The notes below the pieces were generated by a model that saw only the letters and a list, made by a program, of their open reading frames with translations, did not search any database and was not told where the DNA came from. Source: Mesorhizobium caraganae (lineage in GTDB: Bacteria > Pseudomonadota > Alphaproteobacteria > Rhizobiales > Rhizobiaceae). From it: DNA of 64,000 nt. The stretch spans positions 202,559 through 266,558 of the forward strand of contig NZ_JAFCGY010000004.1 of the NCBI RefSeq assembly GCF_016836705.1, read 5' to 3'. Positions 21,487 through 30,697 of this stretch are shown piece by piece. Numbering within the stretch: the stretch's first letter is position 1; each line of letters starts with the position of its first letter. The position numbers were made by a program, and so were the translations under genes.

Positions 21487-22796
21487 CCCGCGCCATCATC
21501 ATCGGCGCGCCGCGCTCCGGCTCCGGCAAGACCAGCGTCACCATCGGCATCTTGCGCGCGCTCGCCCGGCGCGGTCTGAAAGTGCGCGGCGCCAAATCCG
21601 GCCCCGACTATATCGATCCCGGCTTCCACACCGCCGCGACCGGCCTCTCCGGCGTCAATCTCGACAGCTGGGCGATGTCGCCCGACCTGCTGAATGCACT
21701 GGCCGGCAACGCCACAGCGGATGCCGATTTCATCTTCCTCGAAAGCGCCATGGGCCTGTTCGACGGCATCCCCGCCGGGCAAGGCCGCACCGGCTCGGCC
21801 GCCGATCTGGCGCGGCTCTACCACCTGCCGGTGCTTCTGGTGCTCGATGTCTCCGGCCAATCGACCACGGCGGCCGCCGTCGCCAAGGGCTTTGCCACCT
21901 ATGACCCAGACGTGCGCATGGCCGGCGTCGTGCTCAACCGTCTCGGCAGCGAGCGCCACCGCAAGCTGTGCAGCGAGGCTATCGAAGCGCTCGGCCTGCC
22001 CGTCGTCGGCAGCATCTTGCGCGATCCCTCGCTCAACCTGCCGGAGCGCCATCTCGGCCTCGTCCAGGCCGGCGAATATGCCGACCTGATGGCGCATCTC
22101 GACCGCTTGGCAGATATGGTCGAGAAATCCCTCGACCTCGACGCCATCATGGCGCTGGCAGCACCCTTTTCGCCGGCGCCGGGCAGTTTCGAAAATGCCT
22201 TGCCGCCGCCCGGCCAGCGCATTGCGCTGGCGGAAGACGCAGCCTTCACCTTCCTCTATCCGCATGTCGCAGCCTATTGGCGCAAGGCCGGCGCCGAGAT
22301 CGTGCCGTTCTCGCCGCTCGCCGACGAAGCGCCGGCGCAGGATTGCGATGTCTGCTGGCTGCCTGGCGGCTATCCCGAGCTTCACGCCGGCCGCCTTGCT
22401 GCGGCAATGAATTTCCGCGCGGGCATGGCGCGTTTCGCCGGGGCAAAACCCATCCATGGCGAGTGCGGCGGCTTCATGGTGCTGGGCGAAGCGCTGGAAG
22501 ACGCCTCGGGGGAGACGCACGCCATGCTCGGCCTGCTCGGCCATTCCACCAGCTTCGCCAAGCGCAAGATGAACCTCGGCTACCGCGAGGCAACGTTGCG
22601 CGCCGACTGCCCGCTGGGCGCGCAGGGCGCGCTTATCCGCGGCCACGAATTCCACTATGCGCAGATGATTGCCTCCGGCAATGACGAGCCGCTCGCCGAC
22701 CTTGCCGATGGCCAGGGCAATCCGCTCGGCGCCTCCGGCTACCGGCGCGGCCATGTCAGCGGCACCTTCTTCCATGCCATTGCGAGGGGTGCATGA
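21483..22796 (+). CDS. cobB: cobyrinate a,c-diamide synthase
   Basis: A 437-residue glutamine- and ATP-dependent amidase that amidates the a and c side chains of hydrogenobyrinate. The N-terminal P-loop IGAPRSGSGKTSVTIGILRAL is the ATPase domain, followed by SGPDYIDPGFH. The C-terminal class I glutaminase domain has the nucleophile in IHGECGGFMVLGE. Overlaps cobA and cobS by ATGA. Confidence 0.95.
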   Translation: MTRAIIIGAPRSGSGKTSVTIGILRALARRGLKVRGAKSGPDYIDPGFHTAATGLSGVNLDSWAMSPDLLNALAGNATADADFIFLESAMGLFDGIPAGQGRTGSAADLARLYHLPVLLVLDVSGQSTTAAAVAKGFATYDPDVRMAGVVLNRLGSERHRKLCSEAIEALGLPVVGSILRDPSLNLPERHLGLVQAGEYADLMAHLDRLADMVEKSLDLDAIMALAAPFSPAPGSFENALPPPGQRIALAEDAAFTFLYPHVAAYWRKAGAEIVPFSPLADEAPAQDCDVCWLPGGYPELHAGRLAAAMNFRAGMARFAGAKPIHGECGGFMVLGEALEDASGETHAMLGLLGHSTSFAKRKMNLGYREATLRADCPLGAQGALIRGHEFHYAQMIASGNDEPLADLADGQGNPLGASGYRRGHVSGTFFHAIARGA

Positions 22797-23560
22797 CCGT
22801 CATTCCCTCGCCGCGCCAGGCGCTTGACGACATCGCGCTCTGCCTCGTCTTCTTCACCCGGCTGCCATTGCCTGTGTTCGACTTTCGCGGCCGCGGCCTT
22901 GCCGATGCGATCTGGGCCGCCCCCATCGCCGGCCTCGCCGTGGCAGTGGTTGGCGCCGTCGTCTACGCCATTGGGATAAAACTCGGCCTCGCCGCCGGGC
23001 CCGCGGCGGCCCTTGTCCTTGCCGCAACGCTGCTCGCCACCGGCTGCCTGCATGAGGACGGGCTGTCGGATGTCGCCGACGGCTTTGGCGGCGGCAAGAC
23101 GCGCGACAAAAAACTGGAGATCATGCGCGACAGCCGAATCGGCGCCTATGGCGCTTCGGCGCTTGGCCTGTCGCTGCTCATCCGCTGGAGCGCGCTGTCG
23201 CAACTCGCCAATCCGACAAGCGTTCTCTTCGCCCTGATAGCCGCCCATGCTGCTTCGCGCGGGCTGCTCGGGGCCTTGATGCACCTGTCGCCGCCGGCGC
23301 GCAGCGACGGCCTGTCCGCAGACGCTGGCACCGTGTCGGCGCAGACCGCTGTTCTCGGCGCAGTGCTCGGCGCCGCAGCACTGCTGGCGCTCGGGCTGGG
23401 AGGTGCGTTTGCGGCGCTGATCCTGCTGGCGCTCGTGTTCAGCGCCTTGCGCGCGCTCTGCCTCAACCAGATTGGCGGCCAGACCGGTGACACGATCGGC
23501 GCCCTGCAGCAGCTCGGCGAGATCATAGTGCTGCTGGTCGCTTCCGTTTCCCTCACCTGA
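22793..23560 (+). CDS. cobS: adenosylcobinamide-GDP ribazoletransferase
   Basis: Integral membrane cobalamin synthase joining adenosylcobinamide-GDP and alpha-ribazole; called CobV in Pseudomonas denitrificans. It has 255 residues with five or so hydrophobic segments. The active-site region GCLHEDGLSDVADGFGGGKTRDKKLEIMRDSRIGAYG (about residues 82-118) contains the family's acidic motif. It follows cobB by an ATGA overlap; cobT follows after 24 bases. Confidence 0.93.
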   Translation: MTVIPSPRQALDDIALCLVFFTRLPLPVFDFRGRGLADAIWAAPIAGLAVAVVGAVVYAIGIKLGLAAGPAAALVLAATLLATGCLHEDGLSDVADGFGGGKTRDKKLEIMRDSRIGAYGASALGLSLLIRWSALSQLANPTSVLFALIAAHAASRGLLGALMHLSPPARSDGLSADAGTVSAQTAVLGAVLGAAALLALGLGGAFAALILLALVFSALRALCLNQIGGQTGDTIGALQQLGEIIVLLVASVSLT

Positions 23561-23584
23561 ATCACTTCCGGAGATTGCTTCCCC

Positions 23585-24595
23585 ATGCCCTTCAAATCAT
23601 TCGATGAACTGCGCGCCGCTTGCCTCGACCTGCCGATCGGCAGCGACACGGCTGCCAATGCCGTCTCCCGCCGCCAGGACACGCTGACCAAGCCACAAGG
23701 CAGCCTTGGCCGGCTGGAGACCATCGCCGCCTGGCTGGCGCGCTGGCAGGGCCGCGACATGCCGAAGCTCGATCGCGTAAAAGTCTTCGTCTTCGCCGGC
23801 AATCACGGTGTCACAGCGCAAGGCGTGTCGGCCTTCCCCTCGGAAGTGACCGTGCAGATGGTGGCGAATTTCGCCGGCGGTGGTGCCGCCATCAACCAGC
23901 TTGCCCGCATCGCCGGCGCCGAACTCGACGTCATCCCGCTCGACCTCGACCACCCGACCGGTGACTTCACACAAACGCCGGCGATGGACGAAAAGGCCTT
24001 CCTCGCTGCCGTCTCCGCCGGTTATCACGCTGTGACGAAAGACCTCGACCTCGTCTGCTTCGGCGAGATGGGCATCGGCAACACCACGCCGGCAGCCGCG
24101 ATCTCGGCCGGCCTGTTCGGCGGTGGGGCAGAAAAATGGACCGGGCGCGGCACCGGCGTCGACGATGCCGGGCTGAAACGCAAGGTCACGGCCATCGAAG
24201 CGGGCCTCAAGCGCCATGCCGACGCGCTGTCCGATCCGCTGAAGATCGCTGCCGCCCTTGGCGGCCGCGAACTCGCCGCCATCTTCGGCGCCACGCTTTC
24301 CGCGCGTCGCAACAATGTCCCGGTGCTGCTCGACGGCTTCGTCTGCACCGCCGCCGCAGCGCCCTTGGCAAGGCTGCACCCAAGCGGCCTCGCCCACACC
24401 ATCGCCGCCCATGTCTCGGCCGAATCCGGTCACCGCCGCCTGCTCGAAGCGCTCGGCCTGCCGCCGCTGCTCGACCTCGGCATGCGGCTCGGCGAAGGCT
24501 CCGGCGCCTGCCTCGCCGTCAACATCGTCCGCTCGGCGCTGGAATGCCATGTAAGGATGGCTAGCTTCGCTGAGGCCGGTGTGTCGGAGAAGTAG
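23585..24595 (+). CDS. cobT: nicotinate-nucleotide--dimethylbenzimidazole phosphoribosyltransferase
   Basis: A 336-residue enzyme activating DMB to alpha-ribazole phosphate; named CobU in the P. denitrificans scheme. KPQGSLGRLE, VFVFAGNHGVTAQGVSAFP and FGEMGIGNTTPAAAI are hallmark motifs, and the catalytic Glu is in the C-terminal LDLGMRLGEGSGA segment. It is the last gene of the riboswitch-led operon; a GAGA-type ribosome binding site (CCGGAGA) precedes the ATG. Confidence 0.95.
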   Translation: MPFKSFDELRAACLDLPIGSDTAANAVSRRQDTLTKPQGSLGRLETIAAWLARWQGRDMPKLDRVKVFVFAGNHGVTAQGVSAFPSEVTVQMVANFAGGGAAINQLARIAGAELDVIPLDLDHPTGDFTQTPAMDEKAFLAAVSAGYHAVTKDLDLVCFGEMGIGNTTPAAAISAGLFGGGAEKWTGRGTGVDDAGLKRKVTAIEAGLKRHADALSDPLKIAAALGGRELAAIFGATLSARRNNVPVLLDGFVCTAAAAPLARLHPSGLAHTIAAHVSAESGHRRLLEALGLPPLLDLGMRLGEGSGACLAVNIVRSALECHVRMASFAEAGVSEK

Positions 24596-24619
24596 CTAGG
24601 GCGATTTGACGGGAGAGCG

Positions 24620-24654
24620 CCGGCCCGAACCTTCATTGACGATCGTCGGGCCGG
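24620..24654 (+). other. stem-loop after cobT
   Basis: CCGGCCCGA (24620-24628) and TCGGGCCGG (24646-24654) form a perfect 9-base stem with a 17-base loop, 25 bases after the cobT stop. There is no T-run, so it is not a standard rho-independent terminator, but it could protect the 3' end of the cob mRNA. Confidence 0.5.
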
Positions 24655-24724
24655 TCACTGGCATTCCGGGCTGGTGGCTCGAACGGCACGGCCGCTGAAA
24701 GATTCCCCACCTGGGGAAACAATG

Positions 24725-24753
24725 GCCCGCAGCTTCTGTGGTGGGCTCTTTTT
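24725..24753 (+). terminator. weak candidate terminator of the cob operon
   Basis: GCCC (24725-24728) can pair with GGGC (24743-24746) and is followed by TCTTTTT. The stem is short and only partly extended, so this is a weak call. The region between cobT and the next gene (24596-24848) holds no other clear feature apart from a short TTCCCCACCTGGGGAA dyad at 24703-24718. Confidence 0.3.
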
Positions 24754-24848
24754 ACTGGCACTATTGGCCGTCGTTGGCGACAAAATGTGATTGACGTAAC
24801 GTTGACCAGGCGCAATCATTACGGATTGTGCAGGGTGAGGGCGTTTCA

Positions 24849-25121
24849 ATGAAACTCGTTGTCTTTGGCGTAGCAATAGTATTGGCCGCCACCGGAGCAG
24901 CTGTTGCGAAAGAGAAGAAAAAGGTGGCCACCGCTCAGGCTACAACCTCGTGTTCCACAGCTCATAAGAAGGCTGGCAGCAAGCCGACCGCGAAACCGGA
25001 TTGCAAATCGACAGGCACCGTTGTTGCGCGGCCGTCAAATAAGGCCGCAAACTTCCTGGATCATTATAATCCGCGCTTAGGGTATGACACCAGTCCGTGG
25101 TTTCAAACTGGCTTTAATTGA
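24849..25121 (+). CDS. small secreted protein of unknown function
   Basis: A 90-residue protein with a clear signal peptide (MKLVVFGVAIVLAATGAAVA, cleavage likely after AxA near residue 20). The mature part is Lys/Thr/Ser-rich with two cysteines (CSTAHKKAGSKPTAKPDC spacing) and a C-terminus NFLDHYNPRLGYDTSPWF. The ATG at 24849 is preferred to an in-frame ATG seven codons earlier because it gives the signal peptide. No family recognised; periplasmic location is inferred. Confidence 0.65.
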   Translation: MKLVVFGVAIVLAATGAAVAKEKKKVATAQATTSCSTAHKKAGSKPTAKPDCKSTGTVVARPSNKAANFLDHYNPRLGYDTSPWFQTGFN

Positions 25122-25299
25122 TGGCGGCTTCGGCTTCCGGGCCTTTCTTTATCCAGCGCGGCCTTCCCTCCTTCGCCAAATAGCGCACCGGGCTTACCGG
25201 CCGCCGAGTTCAAGGCAAACCTGCCCCATGATTGAGGCATGCCGAGGCGCGTCAACGCGTCACGCATTCCAAGGTCTTCCACCAACTTTTCGAAAAATT

Positions 25300-25375
<76 letters not shown>

Positions 25376-25482
25376 ACTCGACCGGTCAAAACCGGCGTTG
25401 GCGGGCATATAGCCGCCGATACCGGTCCTGTCCAGCCCTGCCGGAATCATTTCCCGACAAATAGCTGAACTGCCGCAGGCGG

Positions 25483-26391
25483 TCAGACGAACAGTCTGCC
25501 TTCCGCCACCTTTACCGCATGGCCGCCGATGCGGGCGGAGGCCAGTTTTCCGCCTTCGACAGTGAGTTCGAGGCGGATGCGCGACGGTCGGCCCATCTCC
25601 AGCCCCTGCTCGATCCACAGCTGCGAAATGCCGTCGGTGGGGGCGTCGAAATGCATGATGGCGCCGGCAAAGGCCGCTGCGGCCGACCCGGTCGCCGGAT
25701 CCTCGTATGATGGAGTGCCCGGCACGATCATGCGGACGTGGAAGGCGCTGTCATGGTTCACCGTCTGGCGGCAGTAGACGTACGGGCTGGCGAAAGCCCA
25801 TTCGCTCTTGCGCGGCGCCAGTTCCGACCATGCTTGGTTGTCGAGCTTGATGCGGGCTGCCGCCTCCAGATTTGCGACCGGGATGGTGACGTAAGGCACG
25901 CCGGCGGACCAGAACGACACCAGGTGATTCTCGAAGCCGATCTCATGCGGCGCGAGGCCAAGGGCCGCACCAATCGCTTGCGGGTCGGCTTCGAGCTTCA
26001 ACGGTTCCGGCAGCTTCGCCAGATCGAACTCGGCAAAGGTTGCGCCATCGTGCCGGCTGACGGCGCAGCGCACCGGGCCGATATTCTCCTCCAGCACGAA
26101 GATGCCGGCGTCGCCCTCGCCTGCCAGTTCGGCCAGCGCAATCGCCGCGCCGACGGTCGGGTGGCCGGCAAACGGCATTTCATAGTCGGGCGTGAAAATG
26201 CGGATGCGGTTGCGATGTTTTGGATTGTCCGGCGACAGCACGAAGACCGATTCGGACAGGTTGAACTCGCGCGCAATGGCCTGCATGGCTGGCGTATCCA
26301 GCCCCCTGCTATCCAGCACGACGGCCAGCGGATTGCCGGCCAGCCGTTCGGTCGTAAACACATCGTAAAGCAAGTAATTGCGCGTCTGCAT
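25483..26391 (-). CDS. PhzF-family isomerase/epimerase-like protein
   Basis: A 302-residue protein with the PhzF fold (related to diaminopimelate epimerase). VFTTERLAGNPLAVV near residue 11, the catalytic Glu47 in FNLSESVFVL, and FTPDYEMPFAGHPTVGAA, plus the C-terminal EDPATGSAAAAFAG phosphate-like loop, are all family motifs. There is no phenazine cluster nearby, so the substrate is unknown. It is divergent from the export genes at 26504. Confidence 0.88.
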   Translation of the reverse strand: MQTRNYLLYDVFTTERLAGNPLAVVLDSRGLDTPAMQAIAREFNLSESVFVLSPDNPKHRNRIRIFTPDYEMPFAGHPTVGAAIALAELAGEGDAGIFVLEENIGPVRCAVSRHDGATFAEFDLAKLPEPLKLEADPQAIGAALGLAPHEIGFENHLVSFWSAGVPYVTIPVANLEAAARIKLDNQAWSELAPRKSEWAFASPYVYCRQTVNHDSAFHVRMIVPGTPSYEDPATGSAAAAFAGAIMHFDAPTDGISQLWIEQGLEMGRPSRIRLELTVEGGKLASARIGGHAVKVAEGRLFV

Positions 26392-26503
26392 CTTGGAAAA
26401 CCTTCCGCCTCAATCCGAACATGGCCGAAATTTAATTTGATATTCGAACCAGTAAGCCTGATCTGTGCACCTATAGGGACATTACGCTTCATAGGGGTCC
26501 GGC

Positions 26504-27721
26504 GTGGACCAGCTTGTCAATCTGCCAAAGACGGAATCGGATTCCGCCATCGAGGCGGCGCTCGGACTTGACCGCAACGGCGTGCGCAAGAAGCGCCGCC
26601 GCGGCTGGCTTTACGCGCTGCTGGCGCTGATCGCCATTGCCGGTGGTCTCGCCGGCTACCAATGGTATGCCGGCTCTCCCGCCAAGATCGACTACACCAC
26701 CACGCCGGCCACGATTGCCGATCTCACCGTCGCAGTGTCGGCGACCGGCACGCTGCAGCCCCTCACCCAGGTCGACATTTCGAGCGAACTGTCCGGCATC
26801 ATACGCTCCGTCTCGGCCGAGGAGAACCAGCAGGTCAAGAAGGGCGACGTGCTGGCGACGCTCGACACGGTGAAACTAGAGGTCCAGATCGAACGCGCCG
26901 AGGCTTCGGCCAAGGCCGCCGCCGCCAATGTCGAGGACGCCACGGTCACGCTGGCCGAGAACGAGAAGGCGCTGGTGCGCGCCGCCGAACTGACCAAGCG
27001 CGGCATGGCGACCGATCAGTCGCTTGAGGCCGCAACTGCCACGCGCGACCGCTCCAAGGCGGCCCTCGACAGTGCGCAGGCCAATCTCGCCATCGCCCAG
27101 GCCGACCTCAAGGCGCAGCAGACCGACCTTGCCAAGAGCACGATTTACGCCCCGATCGACGGCATCGTGCTGACGCGCTCGGTCGACCCCGGCCAGACGG
27201 TCGCCTCCTCGCTGCAGGCGCCGGTGCTGTTCATCATCGCCGCCGATTTGCGCAACATGGAGCTGGTGGCGGCGGTCGACGAGGCCGATATCGGCGCGGT
27301 CAGGCCCGGCCAACATGCGCGCTTTACCGTCGACGCCTTTCCGGAGCGACCTTTCGACGCCGAAATCCGCGACATCTCCTACGCCTCGGTCACCACCGAC
27401 GGCGTCGTCACCTACAATGCGCGGCTCGAGGTCAACAACGACGAGTTGTTGCTGCGGCCCGGCATGACCGCCACCGTTTCGGTCGTCACCAAACAGGCCA
27501 AGGGCGTGCTCACCGTGCCGTCCACCGCCTTCCGCTACCGCCCGGCGCAGCAGGCCGCCCGCGCTTGGAGCCTCAGCGACCTGTTTACAGGCCGCATGGG
27601 CCGTCCGGGCGGCAATCGCCGCCAGCAGGTGGCGGCACCCACCGACGGCTCACGCACACTCTATGTGCTGGAGAACGGCCGGCCGCCAACGTCAGGATCG
27701 GCTCCACCGACGGTGAACTGA
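26504..27721 (+). CDS. MacA-like periplasmic adaptor, frameshifted near its C-terminus
   Basis: Membrane-fusion adaptor of a MacAB-type ABC export system. GTG start; a single membrane anchor at about residues 32-52, a biotinyl-lipoyl-like domain, a coiled coil (about 120-210) and a beta-barrel domain. The frame given ends GRPPTSGSAPPTVN at 27721. The expected family ending (ANVRIGSTDGELTEITSGL and onward to QLGS) is read in the next frame and ends at 27786, 4 bases before the ATPase gene. One base is therefore missing between about 27678 and 27688, by mutation or sequence error. Confidence 0.85.
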   Translation: MDQLVNLPKTESDSAIEAALGLDRNGVRKKRRRGWLYALLALIAIAGGLAGYQWYAGSPAKIDYTTTPATIADLTVAVSATGTLQPLTQVDISSELSGIIRSVSAEENQQVKKGDVLATLDTVKLEVQIERAEASAKAAAANVEDATVTLAENEKALVRAAELTKRGMATDQSLEAATATRDRSKAALDSAQANLAIAQADLKAQQTDLAKSTIYAPIDGIVLTRSVDPGQTVASSLQAPVLFIIAADLRNMELVAAVDEADIGAVRPGQHARFTVDAFPERPFDAEIRDISYASVTTDGVVTYNARLEVNNDELLLRPGMTATVSVVTKQAKGVLTVPSTAFRYRPAQQAARAWSLSDLFTGRMGRPGGNRRQQVAAPTDGSRTLYVLENGRPPTSGSAPPTVN

Positions 27722-27790
27722 CCGAGATCACCTCCGGCCTCGACGAAGGCGCTCAGGTGATCACCGCCTCGCAGCTGGGGAGCTGACGCC

Positions 27791-28492
27791 GTGGCCGCGG
27801 CCCTTATCGGCTTCGATACGGTCTGGAAAAGCTATGGCCAGGGCGAAGCCAAGGTGCATGCGCTGGCCGGCGTCGACCTCACGATCAAGCGCGGCGAATT
27901 CGTCGCCATCATGGGTCCGTCGGGTTCGGGCAAATCGACGGCGATGAACATTATCGGCTGCCTCGACACGCCGACCGCCGGCACCTACTCCTTCATGGGC
28001 ATCGATGCTGGCCGGCTCGACCGCAACCGCCGCGCGTTGCTGCGCAATCTCTACATCGGCTTCGTCTTCCAGGGCTACAATCTGTTGCCGCGCACCACGG
28101 CGGCGGAAAATGTCGAGCTGCCGCTGATCTATCGCGGCGCGCCGGCCCGCGAGCGCCGCGAGCTTGCCATGCAGGCGCTGGCCGAGGTCGGGCTTGTCGG
28201 GCGCGAGCACCATACGCCGGCCGAGCTCTCCGGCGGCCAGCAGCAGCGTGTGGCGATCGCGCGCGCCATCGTCACAACGCCGACGCTGCTTGTCGCCGAC
28301 GAGCCGACCGGCAATCTCGACACCGCCCGCACGCACGAGATCATGGAGTTGTTGACGAGGCTGAACCGCGAGCTTGGCCTGACCATCGCCATGGTCACCC
28401 ACGAGGCCGACGTCGCCGAATATGCCGAGCGCACCATCCGCTTCCTCGATGGCCACGTCGCTTCCGATTCCTCGAAACTGGAAGTGGCCTGA
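27791..28492 (+). CDS. MacB-like ABC transporter ATP-binding protein
   Basis: A 233-residue ABC ATPase of the LolD/MacB/FtsE class. Walker A MGPSGSGKST near residue 40, Q-loop FVFQGYNLLPR, signature LSGGQQQRVAIARAI, Walker B LLVADEPTGNLD and switch MVTHE are all intact. Start is GTG. It sits between the adaptor and the permease, so it powers that export system. Substrate unknown. Confidence 0.93.
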   Translation: MAAALIGFDTVWKSYGQGEAKVHALAGVDLTIKRGEFVAIMGPSGSGKSTAMNIIGCLDTPTAGTYSFMGIDAGRLDRNRRALLRNLYIGFVFQGYNLLPRTTAAENVELPLIYRGAPARERRELAMQALAEVGLVGREHHTPAELSGGQQQRVAIARAIVTTPTLLVADEPTGNLDTARTHEIMELLTRLNRELGLTIAMVTHEADVAEYAERTIRFLDGHVASDSSKLEVA

Positions 28493-28494
28493 CC

Positions 28495-29712
28495 ATGATC
28501 TGGGAAACCGTCCGCCTGTCGCTGCGTTCCATCCGCCGCAATGTGCTGCGCTCGTTCCTGACGCTGCTCGGCATTGTCATCGGCGTTGCCGCCGTCATCG
28601 CCATGCTGACCATCGGCTCCGGCACCACGGCCAAGGTCAAGTCCGACATTGCCAAGCTCGGCTCGAACCTGCTCGTCGTCCGCTCTGGCCGCCCTGCAGG
28701 CACTGGCGGACCGGGAGGGCTCGACCAGGCGGTGCGGCCGCTGGCCGACAAGGATGTTGCAGCCCTTGTTGCGCATCTGACCGGGGCACGCGCCATTTCG
28801 CCGGCCTCGCAAAAGCAGGTGCGCGTCATCTTCGGCACCGAGAGCCTGACCTCGGGCGTCACCGGCACCGACAGCGCCTATCTCGACGCGCGCGACTGGA
28901 AGCTGGTTTCAGGCCGTCGGTTCAGCGATTCCGAAACCCGCTCCGGCACCGGCGTCTGCCTGATCGGCGAGACGGTGCGCCAGCAATTCTTCGGCGCCGG
29001 CGAGCCCGAGGGCGAGATCATCCGCGTCAACCGCACCTCGTGCAAGATCATCGGCCTGCTCGAACCCAAGGGCTATACCGGCTTCGGCCAGGACCAGGAC
29101 AATGTCGTCTTGATGCCGCTTGCCGCCTACCAGCGCCGAATCGCCGGCAACCGCGACATCGACAACATCTATGTCGCCGCCGACGACCGCACGCCGACCA
29201 CCGAATTGCAGCCGCGCGTCGAGGATATTCTGCGCGACACCCGCCGCATCACGCCCGACCGCGAAGACGATTTCTCGATCCGCGACATGACCCAGATCGC
29301 AGACGCCATGGCCAGCGCCACCACCACCATGACCGGCATGCTCGGCGCCGTGGCCGGCGTCAGCCTGCTTGTCGGCGGCATCGGCATCATGAACATCATG
29401 CTGGTCTCGGTCACCGAACGCACGCGCGAGATCGGCATCCGGCTCGCCATCGGCGCGCATGAAAAACATATCCTCATCCAGTTCCTGGTCGAGGCGACGG
29501 TGCTGTCGCTGCTCGGCGGCATCATTGGCATCCTGATCGGCCTGGCGCTGGCCGGGCTCGCATCGGCGACGCTGACCATACCCTTTGCACCGAGCCCGGC
29601 CGTCATCCTGCTCGCCGTCGGCTTTTCCGCCCTGATCGGCATGGTGTTCGGCTTCTTCCCGGCGCTGCGCGGCGCCAGGCTCGATCCGATCGACGCGCTG
29701 CGGCACGAATAA
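28495..29712 (+). CDS. MacB-like ABC transporter permease
   Basis: A 405-residue FtsX/MacB-type permease. An N-terminal membrane helix (FLTLLGIVIGVAAVIAML, about 20-40) is followed by a large periplasmic MacB core domain (about 45-270) and three C-terminal helices with the FtsX motif VTERTREIGIRLAIGA. It begins 2 bases after the ATPase stop. With the adaptor it forms a tripartite exporter; no outer-membrane channel gene is adjacent. Confidence 0.93.
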   Translation: MIWETVRLSLRSIRRNVLRSFLTLLGIVIGVAAVIAMLTIGSGTTAKVKSDIAKLGSNLLVVRSGRPAGTGGPGGLDQAVRPLADKDVAALVAHLTGARAISPASQKQVRVIFGTESLTSGVTGTDSAYLDARDWKLVSGRRFSDSETRSGTGVCLIGETVRQQFFGAGEPEGEIIRVNRTSCKIIGLLEPKGYTGFGQDQDNVVLMPLAAYQRRIAGNRDIDNIYVAADDRTPTTELQPRVEDILRDTRRITPDREDDFSIRDMTQIADAMASATTTMTGMLGAVAGVSLLVGGIGIMNIMLVSVTERTREIGIRLAIGAHEKHILIQFLVEATVLSLLGGIIGILIGLALAGLASATLTIPFAPSPAVILLAVGFSALIGMVFGFFPALRGARLDPIDALRHE

Positions 29713-29812
29713 TTTGCTATCCACAACTTGGGTGCTTGCCGACGCTGGCAACGCTGTCATCGTCCGTCTGCGATCCTAGTCTGGGCAATGCATCTCTGGT
29801 CGAGGAATGGCA

Positions 29813-30055
29813 ATGAGCAAGAGGGCACGGCTGATCCTGGCGATGGTGATCATCGAAGGCGCCCTTGCCGGCATCTGGTGGTATCTCGCCAGCTACGGCG
29901 CGGCCAATCCTGATCGCGTCACAGCCGATTTCCAAGGCGTCGTCGGCCAGGCGATGGGCACGGCGATGGGTGGGTTGCTTGGGCTCGGTCTCATCCTGTT
30001 TGTCGTCGCCGCTCGCAACGACCGCAAGGCGGCGCAGCAAAAGGCGCGACACTGA
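29813..30055 (+). CDS. small membrane protein of unknown function
   Basis: An 80-residue protein with two predicted membrane helices (about 6-26 and 45-68) and a basic C-terminus RNDRKAAQQKARH. The ATG at 29813 was chosen because CGAGGA lies 7 bases upstream; an ATG two codons earlier is possible. It converges with acdR. Not recognised. Confidence 0.6.
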   Translation: MSKRARLILAMVIIEGALAGIWWYLASYGAANPDRVTADFQGVVGQAMGTAMGGLLGLGLILFVVAARNDRKAAQQKARH

Positions 30056-30072
30056 CCTACGCTTGCAGCCTG

Positions 30073-30549
30073 TCAGAACGGCAGTCGCGCATTCTCCTTG
30101 ACCTCCTTCATGACGAAGAAGGTTCGGGTTTGCCGAACGCCCGGCAACGCAATCAGCTTCTGCCCATGCAGCTTGTTGAAATCCGCCATGTCGCGGACCC
30201 TGATCTTCAGGAGATAGTCGAAGTCGCCGGCGACGAGATTGCAGTCCAGCACCTCCTTGAGCTTGAGCACGGCCTCCTCGAAGGCGGCGAAGCTTTCCGG
30301 TGTCGAACGGTCGAGCACGACGCCAACCATCACCAGTGCGCCAAGCGCTACGGCGGCGGGCGCGATCTCCGCCCTGACCCCGGTGATGTATCCCTCTTCG
30401 AACAGGCGTTGCGTGCGCCTATGGCATGTGGCGGCGCTGACATTCACGCGCGCCGCCAGTTCCGCATTGGTCAGCCGTCCCTCGGACTGAAGGGCCCGCA
30501 GGATCTTGATGTCAATGCGGTCGAAGGTCGGGTCGGAAGATTCTTCCAT
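30073..30549 (-). CDS. acdR: Lrp/AsnC-family regulator, probably AcdR
   Basis: A 158-residue Lrp-type regulator: N-terminal helix-turn-helix (DRIDIKILRALQSEGRLTNAELAARV) and a C-terminal RAM/ACT-like ligand domain. It is divergent from the ACC deaminase gene, the standard arrangement in which AcdR activates acdS when ACC is present. The ATG at 30549 gives the usual N-terminus (MEESSDPTFDRID); the frame is open 29 codons further but into the promoter region. Confidence 0.88.
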   Translation of the reverse strand: MEESSDPTFDRIDIKILRALQSEGRLTNAELAARVNVSAATCHRRTQRLFEEGYITGVRAEIAPAAVALGALVMVGVVLDRSTPESFAAFEEAVLKLKEVLDCNLVAGDFDYLLKIRVRDMADFNKLHGQKLIALPGVRQTRTFFVMKEVKENARLPF

Positions 30550-30559
30550 ATCTGCGGAT

Positions 30560-30575
30560 CTAAATGGACGATTAG
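30560..30575. promoter_or_regulatory. candidate Lrp-type operator between acdR and acdS
   Basis: CTAAATGGACGATTAG is an imperfect dyad (CTAAAT with GATTAG) just upstream of the acdR start. Further TTAG/AATCTTAG sequence follows to 30587. The 148-base intergenic region must carry both promoters and the AcdR sites. Assignment is from position and partial symmetry only. Confidence 0.35.
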
Positions 30576-30697
30576 AACCAATCTTAGCGTATTTTCTTAT
30601 GGAAGTGGAAAAATCTTGGAAAGCCTTCGAGAGCACATTTCGCCCCTGTTCGTTTATCCTCTGTCTATTGAAAAACGACTATGGCGGAGACTAATCG

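Noticed and set aside
24633..24876. Short minus-strand frames downstream of cobT
   Set aside because: They overlap stem-loops, lack start signals and show no similarity to known proteins.
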